Source: Dyella nitratireducens
Lineage (GTDB): Bacteria; Pseudomonadota; Gammaproteobacteria; Xanthomonadales; Rhodanobacteraceae
Assembly (NCBI RefSeq): GCF_014642835.1
Contig: NZ_BMJA01000003.1
Span: 334,497-398,496 of the forward strand
DNA: 64,000 nt
Direction of reading: 5' to 3'
Shown: piece after piece, positions 53,527-61,209 of the stretch
How the letters are laid out: each line of letters starts with the position of its first letter
Position numbering within the stretch: the stretch's first letter is position 1
Notes under the pieces: model-generated
Database searches by the model: none
Seen by the model: the letters and a program-made list of their open reading frames with translations, nothing else
Told to the model about the DNA's origin: nothing
Made by a program: the position numbers and the translations under genes

Positions 53527-54858
53527 TCAACCTGCCGCGCCATGCGGATGAAACCGCCGCACTCCCACGTACATCGCCATCATCAGCGATATTTCGCCGA
53601 GCACGACAGCAATAGCGGCACCCGTCGCGTGATACCGGGGAATCAACATCGCGTTGGCGGCGATCACGACGACGGCGCTCAAACCCATTGCCAGCACGCG
53701 GTAACGCATGTGAACCTCGTTGAGCAACGCCGAAGTCAAGCCCGTGGTAAGAAAACGCACCGGCACGCACACCGCCAGTATCATCAACACGTGCACCACC
53801 GGCTGATATTTCTCGCCGAAAACAATCGGCACCAGCCATGGCGCCGCGACGGCCAGCACCGCCCCCACCAGCACACCGGATGCGAGCATGGCGACGCTGC
53901 CGTGGCGATAGACCTTCCAGAATTTGTCGCGATCATGCACTGCCCACCGGTGCAGTTTGGATAGCAGGAATTTCTGATAGAGCGTGCTGGGGATCAGATA
54001 GATCGCCATCATCACGCCCAGCGCAATACCGAAGATGCCTGCCTGCACGTTGCCGACCAGGTATTTCAGCAGCACCGTGCTGATCGAAAAGAAGATCGGA
54101 TACAGCGATGTCTCCAGGCCATAGGCCCAGGACTGCGACAACAGCCTCGCCACACTGGGTATGGGAGCGTCGGCAACAACCTGTTGCTCCGGCGGTGGAC
54201 CGTGGCCATGCAGCTGGATGCCACCGCGCATCATCTCCCGCAATCTCGGCCACGCGAGCATGGCCATGAGCAAGGAGGTGGCGCTGAATCCCACCGCCGC
54301 CACGCGTCCGTCCAGACCGGGCATCAGCCACAGCAAAGCTGCCACCAGTGCGCGGCCACCCGGCGTGATCAACTGCCACCAGGCCAACAAAGCATGGCGC
54401 TCCTCCAATCGAAGTTGACTGCTGATCAGATTGACGGCCAGCAAGCCCAACACCACCGGCAACATCAGCAGCAGCATCGGCCGTGCATCCGATGGCGCGC
54501 CGATGAACGACCACAGCACCACCAACAGCAAAGTCATCACGGTGCTGGCAGAGATGAAACGCAGCGAAGGTCCCAACCAACGATTGGCCAGCCACCCTTC
54601 TACACCGTATGCCTGCAGCCAATATTGCGGCAGGCCGAAGCCGGCCAGTGGCGCAGCGATGGTGATGGTGGCCAGCGACGAGGCGAACAGACCGTATTCA
54701 GACGGCCCCAATTCGCGCGCCATTAACGCCTGCGTGGCGAAGGCCAGGCCAGCGCCCAGCCCGGTGGCGATCCACAGCAAGGAGATGGCGCCAAGCGCGC
54801 GGCGCCATTCCCGCGGCAGTCGGTTCAAGAATGGGATGTCGGAGGCTGAGGAGTTCAC
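53527..54858 (-). CDS. wzx: Wzx-type oligosaccharide flippase (MOP superfamily)
   Basis: 443 residues with about 12-14 membrane segments. Moves undecaprenyl-linked repeat units to the periplasm. GAISLLWIATGLGAGLAFATQALMARELGPSEYGLFASSLATI is the typical start of polysaccharide_synt proteins; IFGEKYQPVVHVLMILAVCVPVRF and ANAMLIPRYHATGAAIAVVLGEI are typical of the C-terminal half. GTG start at 54858 with GGAG 10 nt upstream. Last of three minus-strand genes (wzb-wzc-wzx), convergent with the beta-helix gene. Confidence 0.88.
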   Translation of the reverse strand: MNSSASDIPFLNRLPREWRRALGAISLLWIATGLGAGLAFATQALMARELGPSEYGLFASSLATITIAAPLAGFGLPQYWLQAYGVEGWLANRWLGPSLRFISASTVMTLLLVVLWSFIGAPSDARPMLLLMLPVVLGLLAVNLISSQLRLEERHALLAWWQLITPGGRALVAALLWLMPGLDGRVAAVGFSATSLLMAMLAWPRLREMMRGGIQLHGHGPPPEQQVVADAPIPSVARLLSQSWAYGLETSLYPIFFSISTVLLKYLVGNVQAGIFGIALGVMMAIYLIPSTLYQKFLLSKLHRWAVHDRDKFWKVYRHGSVAMLASGVLVGAVLAVAAPWLVPIVFGEKYQPVVHVLMILAVCVPVRFLTTGLTSALLNEVHMRYRVLAMGLSAVVVIAANAMLIPRYHATGAAIAVVLGEISLMMAMYVGVRRFHPHGAAG

Positions 54859-54877
54859 GGTGCGGCAACTCCATCTT

Positions 54878-54931
54878 CTCTCCCCTCAAGGGAGAGGCCA
54901 CGCGTCAACCCTCTCCTCATCGAGGAGAGGG
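54878..54931. repeat. Two tandem CT/GA hairpins between wzc and wzx
   Basis: CTCTCCC / GGGAGAG (7-bp stem, 54878-54896) and CCCTCTCCTC / GAGGAGAGGG (perfect 10-bp stem, 3-nt loop, 54909-54931). Related in style to the CCTCCCCT hairpins. They lie in the 148-bp gap and could attenuate wzx relative to wzc. Confidence 0.6.
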
Positions 54932-55006
54932 CTGGGATGAGCGGCTGGGCCTGCTGGAAACTCTCTTGATGCGTACAAATCCTGAAGAGAGAGCGCATGG
55001 AAACCC

Positions 55007-57208
55007 TTATACCTTTGCCGACGGGTACGCGTAATAAGCATAGGCGTAGTAACCGGCCGCGCGCTTCTCCACCAGATTGAAGATGGCGCCCTTGATCATC
55101 ACACCGTTCTGCTCAAGGCGCTGCTTGGTCAAGGCAATTTCGCGTACCTGGTTAACCCCAAAGCGCACCACCAGCAGACTGGTACCGGCATGGTGTCCGA
55201 TCACCGCCGCATCGGTCACCGCCAGCACAGGCGGCGTATCAACGATGATCAGGTCATAGCGCGGCCGCAACGTATCGAGCAGCGTGTTGAAATTGGCGTG
55301 CATCAGCAATTCCGATGGATTGGGCGGAATCTTGCCGCGCGGAATGAACATCAACTGGCCGACACCTTCGACCGGGCGAATCACATCGCTGATCTGCGCT
55401 TGCCCTGCAATCAACTCGGACAAGCCGTTATCCGGTCGCCCGCCGATCATGCGATGCAGAAGACCCTTGCGCATATCCGCGTCGATCAACAGCACGCGCT
55501 GCCCGGCTTGTGCCATCACCACGGCCAGATTGGACGCGACGAAGCTCTTGCCAGCACCCGGGCTTGGGCTTGAAATCATCAGCACATTGTTCTTCGCTTC
55601 CAGCCGCGCGAAATGCAGGCTGGTACGCAGGCCACGCAACGCTTCGGTGGCCAGATCAGCCGGCGCGCTCAAAGCCAATACATGCCTGCCACTGGCGCGG
55701 TGATGCTGCTGGCGCGTGAAAACCTTGTGCTGCGTGTCGCTCAAGGGAATGGACACATACACCGGCAAGCCGAGCCGTTCGATCTCCACCGGGTCTTCCA
55801 CGCCACGGGCAAGCAGCTGACGGATGAAGATGTATGCCAGCGCCACGATAAGGCCAAGCACCAAACCGCCGGGGATCACCCACAGCGGCCGCGGCCACCA
55901 CGGCTTGGCCAGATTCACTGCCGGCTGATCGATAACGCGCACGTTGCCCACGGTGCCGGCGCGTGCGATATCCAGTTGCTGAGCCTGATTGAGCAGATTG
56001 GTATAAGTCTGGCTGCTCACTTGCACATCGCGATTGAGCTTCAGCAATTCCTGCTGCGTATTGGGCAGCATGCCGACCTTGTGTTCCAGCGCGCTCTTCT
56101 CGCCTTCCAGCTCGTTGATCTGCTTTTCCACCGCGCGGTATTCAGGGTGCTCAGGCGTGTAGTGCCGCTGCACTTCGGCCATCTGCATGCGCAACTGATC
56201 CAACGACGTGTCGATGGACACGTTCTGGTTGAGCAGCGACTGCGTCTGCATATTGAGGTCAACCGAATGCTCCTTGAGCTGGAACGCGTTCAATGCCTGG
56301 CTGGCGCGTTCCAGCTCTTGTTTCACTTTCGGGAGCTCTTCGCGTACGAACTGCAGACTGTTTGCCGCCTCGGCAGCGCTGCGGTCGACGTTCTGGCGTA
56401 CGTAAAGCGTGGTGACCTGGTCGAGCAGATTGGTGGCCAGCATCGGGTCGGCGTTGTTGTACGTGACCTGGATGATGCCCGAATCCTTGCCCTCTTCATT
56501 TGCTTCGACGGCTTTCTGAAGCTGGGCAACCGTGTCCATGTGCGAGCGCCGCACGACACGGAAGCGCGTTCCCGGATTGGCCCGCAGGGTCTGCACCTGC
56601 ATGGTGACATTGTTGGTACTGACCGTCTGCCCGACATGACCGTTGACCAGCACGTTGCCGTCTGAGTCCTGCAGCGTGTAAGCGCCTTCGCTACCGACGA
56701 TCAGCAGCAGCTTTTCATCCAGCAGGCTGGCCGGCACATCGAGCTGTTGAATATTCAGTTGCGAGCCGCCCCAGTCGTAACGGCTCAATCCAAATACCGG
56801 CGAAGCCAGTTCGCCGGGATGGTCGGCGATGAACTTCCGCGCAAGGTACGAACCGAAAATCGGGAAACGCTTCGGACTAGCCTCGATATCCAGCTTGAGG
56901 TCCTCGACCGCCTGCCCGATCACCTTGCGCGAAGTAAGCAGTTGAATTTCCGTCACCGCCTGCGAGGTGGAAATGCCAAGCGTCTCGGATAGATCGCTCA
57001 TGCCCGGCAAGGTCGGTGCTTTCTGTTCGACTTGCACGGAGGCACTGGCCTGATAGGTCGGCGTCGCCAGCATCGCATAGAGCACGCTGATCAGCAGAAA
57101 CACCACGGTGACTGCGGCGATCAGCCACTTGTTGTCGGACAGCGTGCCCAGCAACGCCCGCAGATCGATGTCTTCGTCACGTGTTGCAAAGGTCTGTTTG
57201 GTGGTCAT
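55007..57208 (-). CDS. wzc: Wzc-type polysaccharide co-polymerase / bacterial tyrosine autokinase
   Basis: 733 residues. An N-terminal Wzz domain with membrane segment 1 (WLIAAVTVVFLLISVLYAML), a long periplasmic coiled coil (about 240-420), membrane segment 2 (LWVIPGGLVLGLIVALAYIFI), then a cytoplasmic BY-kinase: Walker A SSPSPGAGKS, Walker A' VLLIDADMRKG, Walker B LIIVDTPP. The C-terminus has a tyrosine cluster (GYYAYAYYAYPSAKV) that would be autophosphorylated. Controls chain length and export with Wza; dephosphorylated by Wzb encoded just upstream (gap 64 bp). Confidence 0.95.
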   Translation of the reverse strand: MTTKQTFATRDEDIDLRALLGTLSDNKWLIAAVTVVFLLISVLYAMLATPTYQASASVQVEQKAPTLPGMSDLSETLGISTSQAVTEIQLLTSRKVIGQAVEDLKLDIEASPKRFPIFGSYLARKFIADHPGELASPVFGLSRYDWGGSQLNIQQLDVPASLLDEKLLLIVGSEGAYTLQDSDGNVLVNGHVGQTVSTNNVTMQVQTLRANPGTRFRVVRRSHMDTVAQLQKAVEANEEGKDSGIIQVTYNNADPMLATNLLDQVTTLYVRQNVDRSAAEAANSLQFVREELPKVKQELERASQALNAFQLKEHSVDLNMQTQSLLNQNVSIDTSLDQLRMQMAEVQRHYTPEHPEYRAVEKQINELEGEKSALEHKVGMLPNTQQELLKLNRDVQVSSQTYTNLLNQAQQLDIARAGTVGNVRVIDQPAVNLAKPWWPRPLWVIPGGLVLGLIVALAYIFIRQLLARGVEDPVEIERLGLPVYVSIPLSDTQHKVFTRQQHHRASGRHVLALSAPADLATEALRGLRTSLHFARLEAKNNVLMISSPSPGAGKSFVASNLAVVMAQAGQRVLLIDADMRKGLLHRMIGGRPDNGLSELIAGQAQISDVIRPVEGVGQLMFIPRGKIPPNPSELLMHANFNTLLDTLRPRYDLIIVDTPPVLAVTDAAVIGHHAGTSLLVVRFGVNQVREIALTKQRLEQNGVMIKGAIFNLVEKRAAGYYAYAYYAYPSAKV

Positions 57209-57272
57209 GGGCCACTCCTAACAAGGGAATGTCTGACAAGGGGATGCCGGATAAGAAACGCGGACGTTCTAT

Positions 57273-57707
57273 TCATAAATAGCTCAGCCAACTCTCGACA
57301 CCACGCTCGATCATGGCGTGGACGTGTTCGAACACTTGTGGCGACCGGCGATATGGATCAGGGATGTCGGTCGCGCCACCCCATTTGTCGAGCAGAAAAA
57401 ATTTGCCGCTGGCCTCCGGCGCCAACCGCGACGCGGCGGACAGATGGTCACGCTCCATCGCAAGCACCAGATCGGCCTCACGCAACATGGCGGCATCGAG
57501 CTGTCTCGCGCGATGTGCAGCAGCGTCAATGCCATGTTCTTGCAAGACCCGCATGGCGTTGTCATCCATCGGATAGCCCACCATGGCTTTCAGACCCGCA
57601 CTGCGGATCTGGATATTGCGATGCCGAAGCTTGTCGCGGAACAGAAATTCCGCCGACGGACTTCGGCAGATATTTCCCACACAGATAATCAAAATGTGCT
57701 TGAACAC
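57273..57707 (-). CDS. wzb: Low-molecular-weight protein tyrosine phosphatase (Wzb-type)
   Basis: 144 residues from GTG 57707, giving the family-typical start (M)FKHILIICVGNICRSPSAE; longer forms to GTG 57719 or TTG 57743 are possible, and AGGGAGA lies between. The P-loop is C9-VGNIC-R15-S. The general-acid Asp is in DIPDPYRRSPQVFEHV. Role: dephosphorylates the Wzc tyrosine cluster so that export cycles. First of the wzb-wzc-wzx minus-strand run, divergent from wza. Confidence 0.92.
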   Translation of the reverse strand: MFKHILIICVGNICRSPSAEFLFRDKLRHRNIQIRSAGLKAMVGYPMDDNAMRVLQEHGIDAAAHRARQLDAAMLREADLVLAMERDHLSAASRLAPEASGKFFLLDKWGGATDIPDPYRRSPQVFEHVHAMIERGVESWLSYL

Positions 57708-58083
57708 GTATAACGACACTCTCCCTGCATGGTTGAACACCAAGACCCGTTTTCATGAGTGCCAAACCTCAACCGTGTGGATGCTCGGGTTCCGTCATCC
57801 CAACGAAAGCCGATGTAACGAAGGGACGCCTGCCGAGATTCGACACAGATCAGCAAACCTTTTGGCAAACCCATGGATCTTCAATTTCATAACAACATGT
57901 TCACGTGCGCTATTCATGGATCTTCATCTTCACACCGAAACCCCGCACAGGTATGCGGTCTCCTCAATCATCATGATGTCGTGTCGATAACGGGTGAACT
58001 TGATGAAGCCAACATATAAACCTGCACGCGTCAAATTTGCATGGATTTTCCCCAACGAAACTCGAACGAAAACATTTCCTGCA
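57708..58083. other. Divergent control region between wzb and wza
   Basis: About 380 bp without a gene, richer in A and T than its flanks. Repeated ATTTGCATGGATTTT / CATGGATCTTCA-like strings near 57870-58040 are the only notable feature. It should hold the wzb promoter on the minus strand. Confidence 0.4.
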
Positions 58084-58157
58084 CACACGTGACGAAAAAA
58101 CCATACCCCCGTCAACGCATCGTTGACGCAGCCGCGACGACTTCACAAGCTTAATAA
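58084..58157 (+). promoter_or_regulatory. Upstream block of wza shared with galE, with a perfect dyad
   Basis: CACACGTGACGAAAAAA (58084-58100) is identical to 45585-45601. Then CGTCAACG-CAT-CGTTGACG (58110-58128) is a perfect 8-bp inverted repeat, half of which is conserved at galE. TTAATAA (58151-58157) lies at the same offset as CTAATGA at galE. Looks like an activator-dependent promoter. Confidence 0.65.
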
Positions 58158-58258
58158 ACACACCAATTCCCGGCCATCGACGTTCATTGCGTAGTTCGTC
58201 CCTGATCCATTGCACGCAATCAACACCCATTGGCAACACACTGAACATGGGAGTGAAT

Positions 58259-59341
58259 ATGAAAGCATCGTTTGTTTTAATAGCTGTGACGGCAGTTATG
58301 GCGCTATCTGGATGTGCCGCCATTCCCGGACAGCATATGTCGATGACAGGAAAGGAAGATGGGCAGATACAAATGGTTCAGATCACACCGGATTGGCTAG
58401 CAAGCCAGCCACCCGCTTCCACGCAAACCGTTCCGCAAGAATTGTTCAATTACCAGCCCGAGTCGTATCGCATCGGCCCAGGCGATATGCTCTACATCAC
58501 CGTATGGGATCATCCCGAGCTGACGGCCCCGGCCGGCGCCCAGCAACAAACCAGTGCCAATAGCCGCCTGGTGCGTTCGGACGGCACGTTGTTCTATCCC
58601 TACGCCGGCAGCGTCAAGGCCGCCGGCATGACCATCGATGAGTTGCGCCAGGAACTTACCAGCAAGCTCACCAAGTACGTGCCTAACCCGCAGGTCGACG
58701 TGGCCGTTACCAGTTACGGCAGTCAGCTCATAACGCTTGAGGGCGCATTCATCAAGAGCGATCCGCAGCAGGCCACCACCGTTCCCTTGACACTTTCGCA
58801 AGCGATCGGCACGGCCGGCATCGATCTCAATCATGCGGATCTCTCGGATCTGGTGCTGACACGTGATGGCCGCGACTTTCATCTCGACTTGAACACGTTG
58901 AACCATGCCGCCGAGCAGCGTATTTATCTCAAACCGGGCGATCGCCTGTATTTGGCATATAACGACAACAAAGAGATTTACGTCATGGGAGAAGTGCTGC
59001 GTCCGCAAGCACTCTCGTTCAGGACGGACGATCTGACGCTCACCCAGGCATTGGGCCGTGTCGGCGGCCTGGATCCGACAACATCCAGCAGCAAATCGGT
59101 TTATGTGATCCGCGGGGTGAAAGACCTGGCGCATGCACCGGCAACCGTTTACCAACTCAACGCCCGCTCCCCTGCCGCGTTTGCGCTGGCGGATAACTTC
59201 CACGTTCAAGCGGGCGATGTGGTCTGGGTAGGCGCGTCGGCCATCACCCAATGGGGCCGCTTTCTTAGCCAGCTAGTACCGCTGGGCAGCTTGGTAAGCA
59301 GCGCCGCCTTGGCGCACGGCAACACCAATGGAGGACTTTGA
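58259..59341 (+). CDS. wza: Wza-type outer-membrane polysaccharide export lipoprotein
   Basis: 360 residues. A lipoprotein signal ends in the lipobox ALSGC (Cys19). A Poly_export domain begins at YRIGPGDMLYITVWDHPELT (70-89), with the LVRSDGTLFYPYAGSVKAAGMTIDEL loop, followed by two SLBB domains (around VTSYGSQLITLEGAFIKSDP and NKEIYVMGEVLRPQALSFRT). Forms the octameric outer-membrane channel that docks on Wzc. The ATG at 58259 has GGGAG 6-7 nt before it; upstream ATGs (58187, 58247) would spoil the signal. Divergent from wzb-wzc-wzx, with a strong terminator after it. Confidence 0.94.
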   Translation: MKASFVLIAVTAVMALSGCAAIPGQHMSMTGKEDGQIQMVQITPDWLASQPPASTQTVPQELFNYQPESYRIGPGDMLYITVWDHPELTAPAGAQQQTSANSRLVRSDGTLFYPYAGSVKAAGMTIDELRQELTSKLTKYVPNPQVDVAVTSYGSQLITLEGAFIKSDPQQATTVPLTLSQAIGTAGIDLNHADLSDLVLTRDGRDFHLDLNTLNHAAEQRIYLKPGDRLYLAYNDNKEIYVMGEVLRPQALSFRTDDLTLTQALGRVGGLDPTTSSSKSVYVIRGVKDLAHAPATVYQLNARSPAAFALADNFHVQAGDVVWVGASAITQWGRFLSQLVPLGSLVSSAALAHGNTNGGL

Positions 59342-59368
59342 TAAACGGGCCATGTTTATCTTTGCCTT

Positions 59369-59398
59369 GGGCGCTGCGGAAGCAGCGCCCTTTTTTTT
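59369..59398 (+). terminator. Intrinsic terminator after wza
   Basis: A perfect 9-bp stem GGGCGCTGC / GCAGCGCCC with a GGAA tetraloop, followed by eight T residues. Confidence 0.95.
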
Positions 59399-59571
59399 CG
59401 GAGAAAATCGCCGCCGCAGTTGTTAAGAACGGATCAAATATTTAGATAGGCGCCTGTGCACGTTTTTTTCAGTTCATTGACGTTCCGTTTGCGTTAATTA
59501 AGCGTGCTTAACCGCACGAAATCGCCGGCTGTCAAAACAACGCCAGTTTTTTCACAGCGAAAGGAGACGTC

Positions 59572-60255
59572 ATGAACCAGAAAATCATGAATCCAAGGAT
59601 CGCGAAGTTTGTGAAGGAAACACAATTCCACTCTCCATTGCGGAGATATTTCTTTCCGCGCTACGCATATAACTTCACGCCGCCGCAGCTTGTTTTTCTC
59701 TGCCAATGCATCGAAGAAACAAGACATGCCGATGGAGTCATTGCTGAAGTTGGATGCTTTGATGGTTCCGCAACGGTATTTCTCAATAAATATATGGACG
59801 CCAAAGGAATCGACAAAGATTACTTTGCGATCGACACATTCTCCGGGTTCGTTGCCGAAGATGTGCGAGTCGAAGTAGACAGCCGTGGAAAAACCAAAAG
59901 CATGTTCGCGGGCTTTCAATCCAACAAGAAGAAATGGTTCGATGGAACGATGGCACAGAACAACATTACGCGAGTCAGGTCCATCCAGGCCGACGTTAAC
60001 GAGTTTGACTTGACGTCGCTCAAGAAACTTTCATTCTGCCTGCTGGATGTCGACCTGTATCGGCCTATCAAGAAGAGCCTTGGCGAGCTGTACGCCATAC
60101 TTGCTCCAGGCGGAATGATCGTGGTCGATGATTGCGATGCGTCCCATGAGTGCTGGGACGGTGCCGATCAGGCTTACAAAGAGTTCATGAAGGACAAGAA
60201 TGAACTGCCATACATCATGCATAACAAGCTTGGCGTCATCAGAAAACGTAGTTGA
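59572..60255 (+). CDS. TylF/macrocin-O-methyltransferase-like SAM-dependent methyltransferase
   Basis: 227 residues, class I Rossmann fold. The SAM site is ADGVIAEVGCFDGSATVFLNKYM; YFAIDTFSGF, the substrate/metal segment FCLLDVDLYRPIKKSLGELYAILAPGGMIVVDDCD, and the closing DGADQAYKEFM follow the TylF family pattern (D-x-D-x-Y, VDD). AAAGGAG lies upstream of the ATG. Lower GC and more Lys/Asn than its neighbours suggest recent transfer. It could O-methylate a sugar of the exopolysaccharide, but it has its own spacing after the wza terminator, so that is only inference. Confidence 0.85.
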   Translation: MNQKIMNPRIAKFVKETQFHSPLRRYFFPRYAYNFTPPQLVFLCQCIEETRHADGVIAEVGCFDGSATVFLNKYMDAKGIDKDYFAIDTFSGFVAEDVRVEVDSRGKTKSMFAGFQSNKKKWFDGTMAQNNITRVRSIQADVNEFDLTSLKKLSFCLLDVDLYRPIKKSLGELYAILAPGGMIVVDDCDASHECWDGADQAYKEFMKDKNELPYIMHNKLGVIRKRS

Positions 60256-60437
60256 CGCAATCTGGGGAACTTGGCCGGCATCACACAAACTCTGATGAGT
60301 ACTGGTCAGGTTCCCCTTCCTCGACGATTGTACCGCCCATGGTTCGCCGCGATGGCTCATCGCATTGGCTGATGGCCACACGGCCTGCCGCTTTGACCGC
60401 AAGCGTTTCACTTGCACGCTGCGATAACAGCACGTTC

Positions 60438-60698
60438 CTATTGACCTGAGCGAAGCCGCGCGATTTCGGCATAAGCCGCATCCAGCTCACTACGCAACGC
60501 CTGATTGCTTTCCAGCAACTGCTGGATCTCCTGGCATTGCGCAATCACTGAACGAAGCACATCGCATTTCACCGTCACGTGGCGTGCGCGGTAGGCACGC
60601 ATGCGCTCAGCGGCGGACTTCGCCTTGCCGGATGGCGGGCGCCCGCGGCGCAACCGAAACGGCATGGCAATCGTCCCCGGATCTTTAGGGTCGACCAT
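60438..60698 (-). CDS. Small basic coiled-coil protein, possible DNA-binding regulator
   Basis: 86 residues. The basic N-terminal part contains RRGRPPSGKAKSAAERMRAYRARH, a pattern seen in small conserved proteobacterial proteins (RGRPP resembles an AT-hook; ERMRAYRAR a basic helix). The C-terminal half is a predicted coiled coil (VIAQCQEIQQLLESNQALRSELDAAYAEIARLR). ATG at 60698 has AGGAG 7 nt upstream. A perfect 22-bp palindrome lies ~30 bp upstream of the coding start, so autoregulation is a reasonable guess. Function unknown. Confidence 0.65.
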   Translation of the reverse strand: MVDPKDPGTIAMPFRLRRGRPPSGKAKSAAERMRAYRARHVTVKCDVLRSVIAQCQEIQQLLESNQALRSELDAAYAEIARLRSGQ

Positions 60699-60729
60699 GG
60701 CGCAACTCCTTGGTATTTGGCGGCCCGAA

Positions 60730-60751
60730 TTTATCGTAACGTTACGATAAA
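60730..60751. promoter_or_regulatory. Perfect 22-bp palindrome, candidate operator
   Basis: TTTATCGTAAC followed directly by its exact reverse complement, with no spacer, 31 bp upstream of the small basic gene. Length and perfect symmetry suit a dimeric DNA-binding protein. Confidence 0.7.
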
Positions 60752-60757
60752 AACAAC

Positions 60758-60782
60758 AAAAAAAATCGCCGTTTTGCGGCGA
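60758..60782 (-). terminator. Minus-strand terminator-like hairpin
   Basis: On the minus strand, TCGCCG-CAAAA-CGGCGA is followed by eight T residues. It lies just upstream of the palindrome and the small basic gene, so it either stops transcription entering from the right or works as an attenuator in that gene's leader. Confidence 0.6.
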
Positions 60783-60820
60783 AAACTATGGTTTGCTGCG
60801 AAATCTTAGTCCTTCCTCAA

Positions 60821-60951
60821 CGTCATTCCGGCGGAGGCCGGAATCCATGCTTCGTACTTGCGATGGATGATTCGCTTCGCTCACCCCTTCGGGGCCGTCC
60901 TTCGGACGTTCTCCGCGCTTCGCGCTCCGTCCGGCCTTCGCCGGGATGACG
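60821..60951. repeat. CGTCATTCCGGC-type inverted-repeat element
   Basis: CGTCATTCCGGCGGAGGCCGG (60821-60841) is mirrored by CCGGCCTTCGCCGGGATGACG (60931-60951), with two differences. The 131-bp interior holds smaller palindromes (CTTCGGGG, CGCGCTTCGCGC). Ends belong to the same family as those at 51174-51532. The remaining 60952-61209 DNA shows no gene. Confidence 0.7.
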
Positions 60952-61209
60952 ATTCGCTCTGAAACCGCATTTACGCGAATTCCGCTTTATCACTCCTCGT
61001 CATACCCACAGTCAGAACCCTCATCTTCAAGACGTATCTTTCTGCGATGCAGCAAAGTATCTATATAGGCAGCTTTCCGCCGGTGCGATGACGCATCAGG
61101 GGGCGTGAAAGCAAACCGACTCACTTCATCCAGAGCAACCGTGCACAGGATCCCCGGCCTGCGCGCAGGACAGCGCGTTGCTCTGCGAGCGACATCGAGA
61201 GCCTTTATC

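Noticed and set aside
60281-60544. 87-residue minus-strand frame overlapping the small basic gene
   Set aside because: It overlaps a better-supported gene in another frame, has no ribosome-binding site and shows no family signature.
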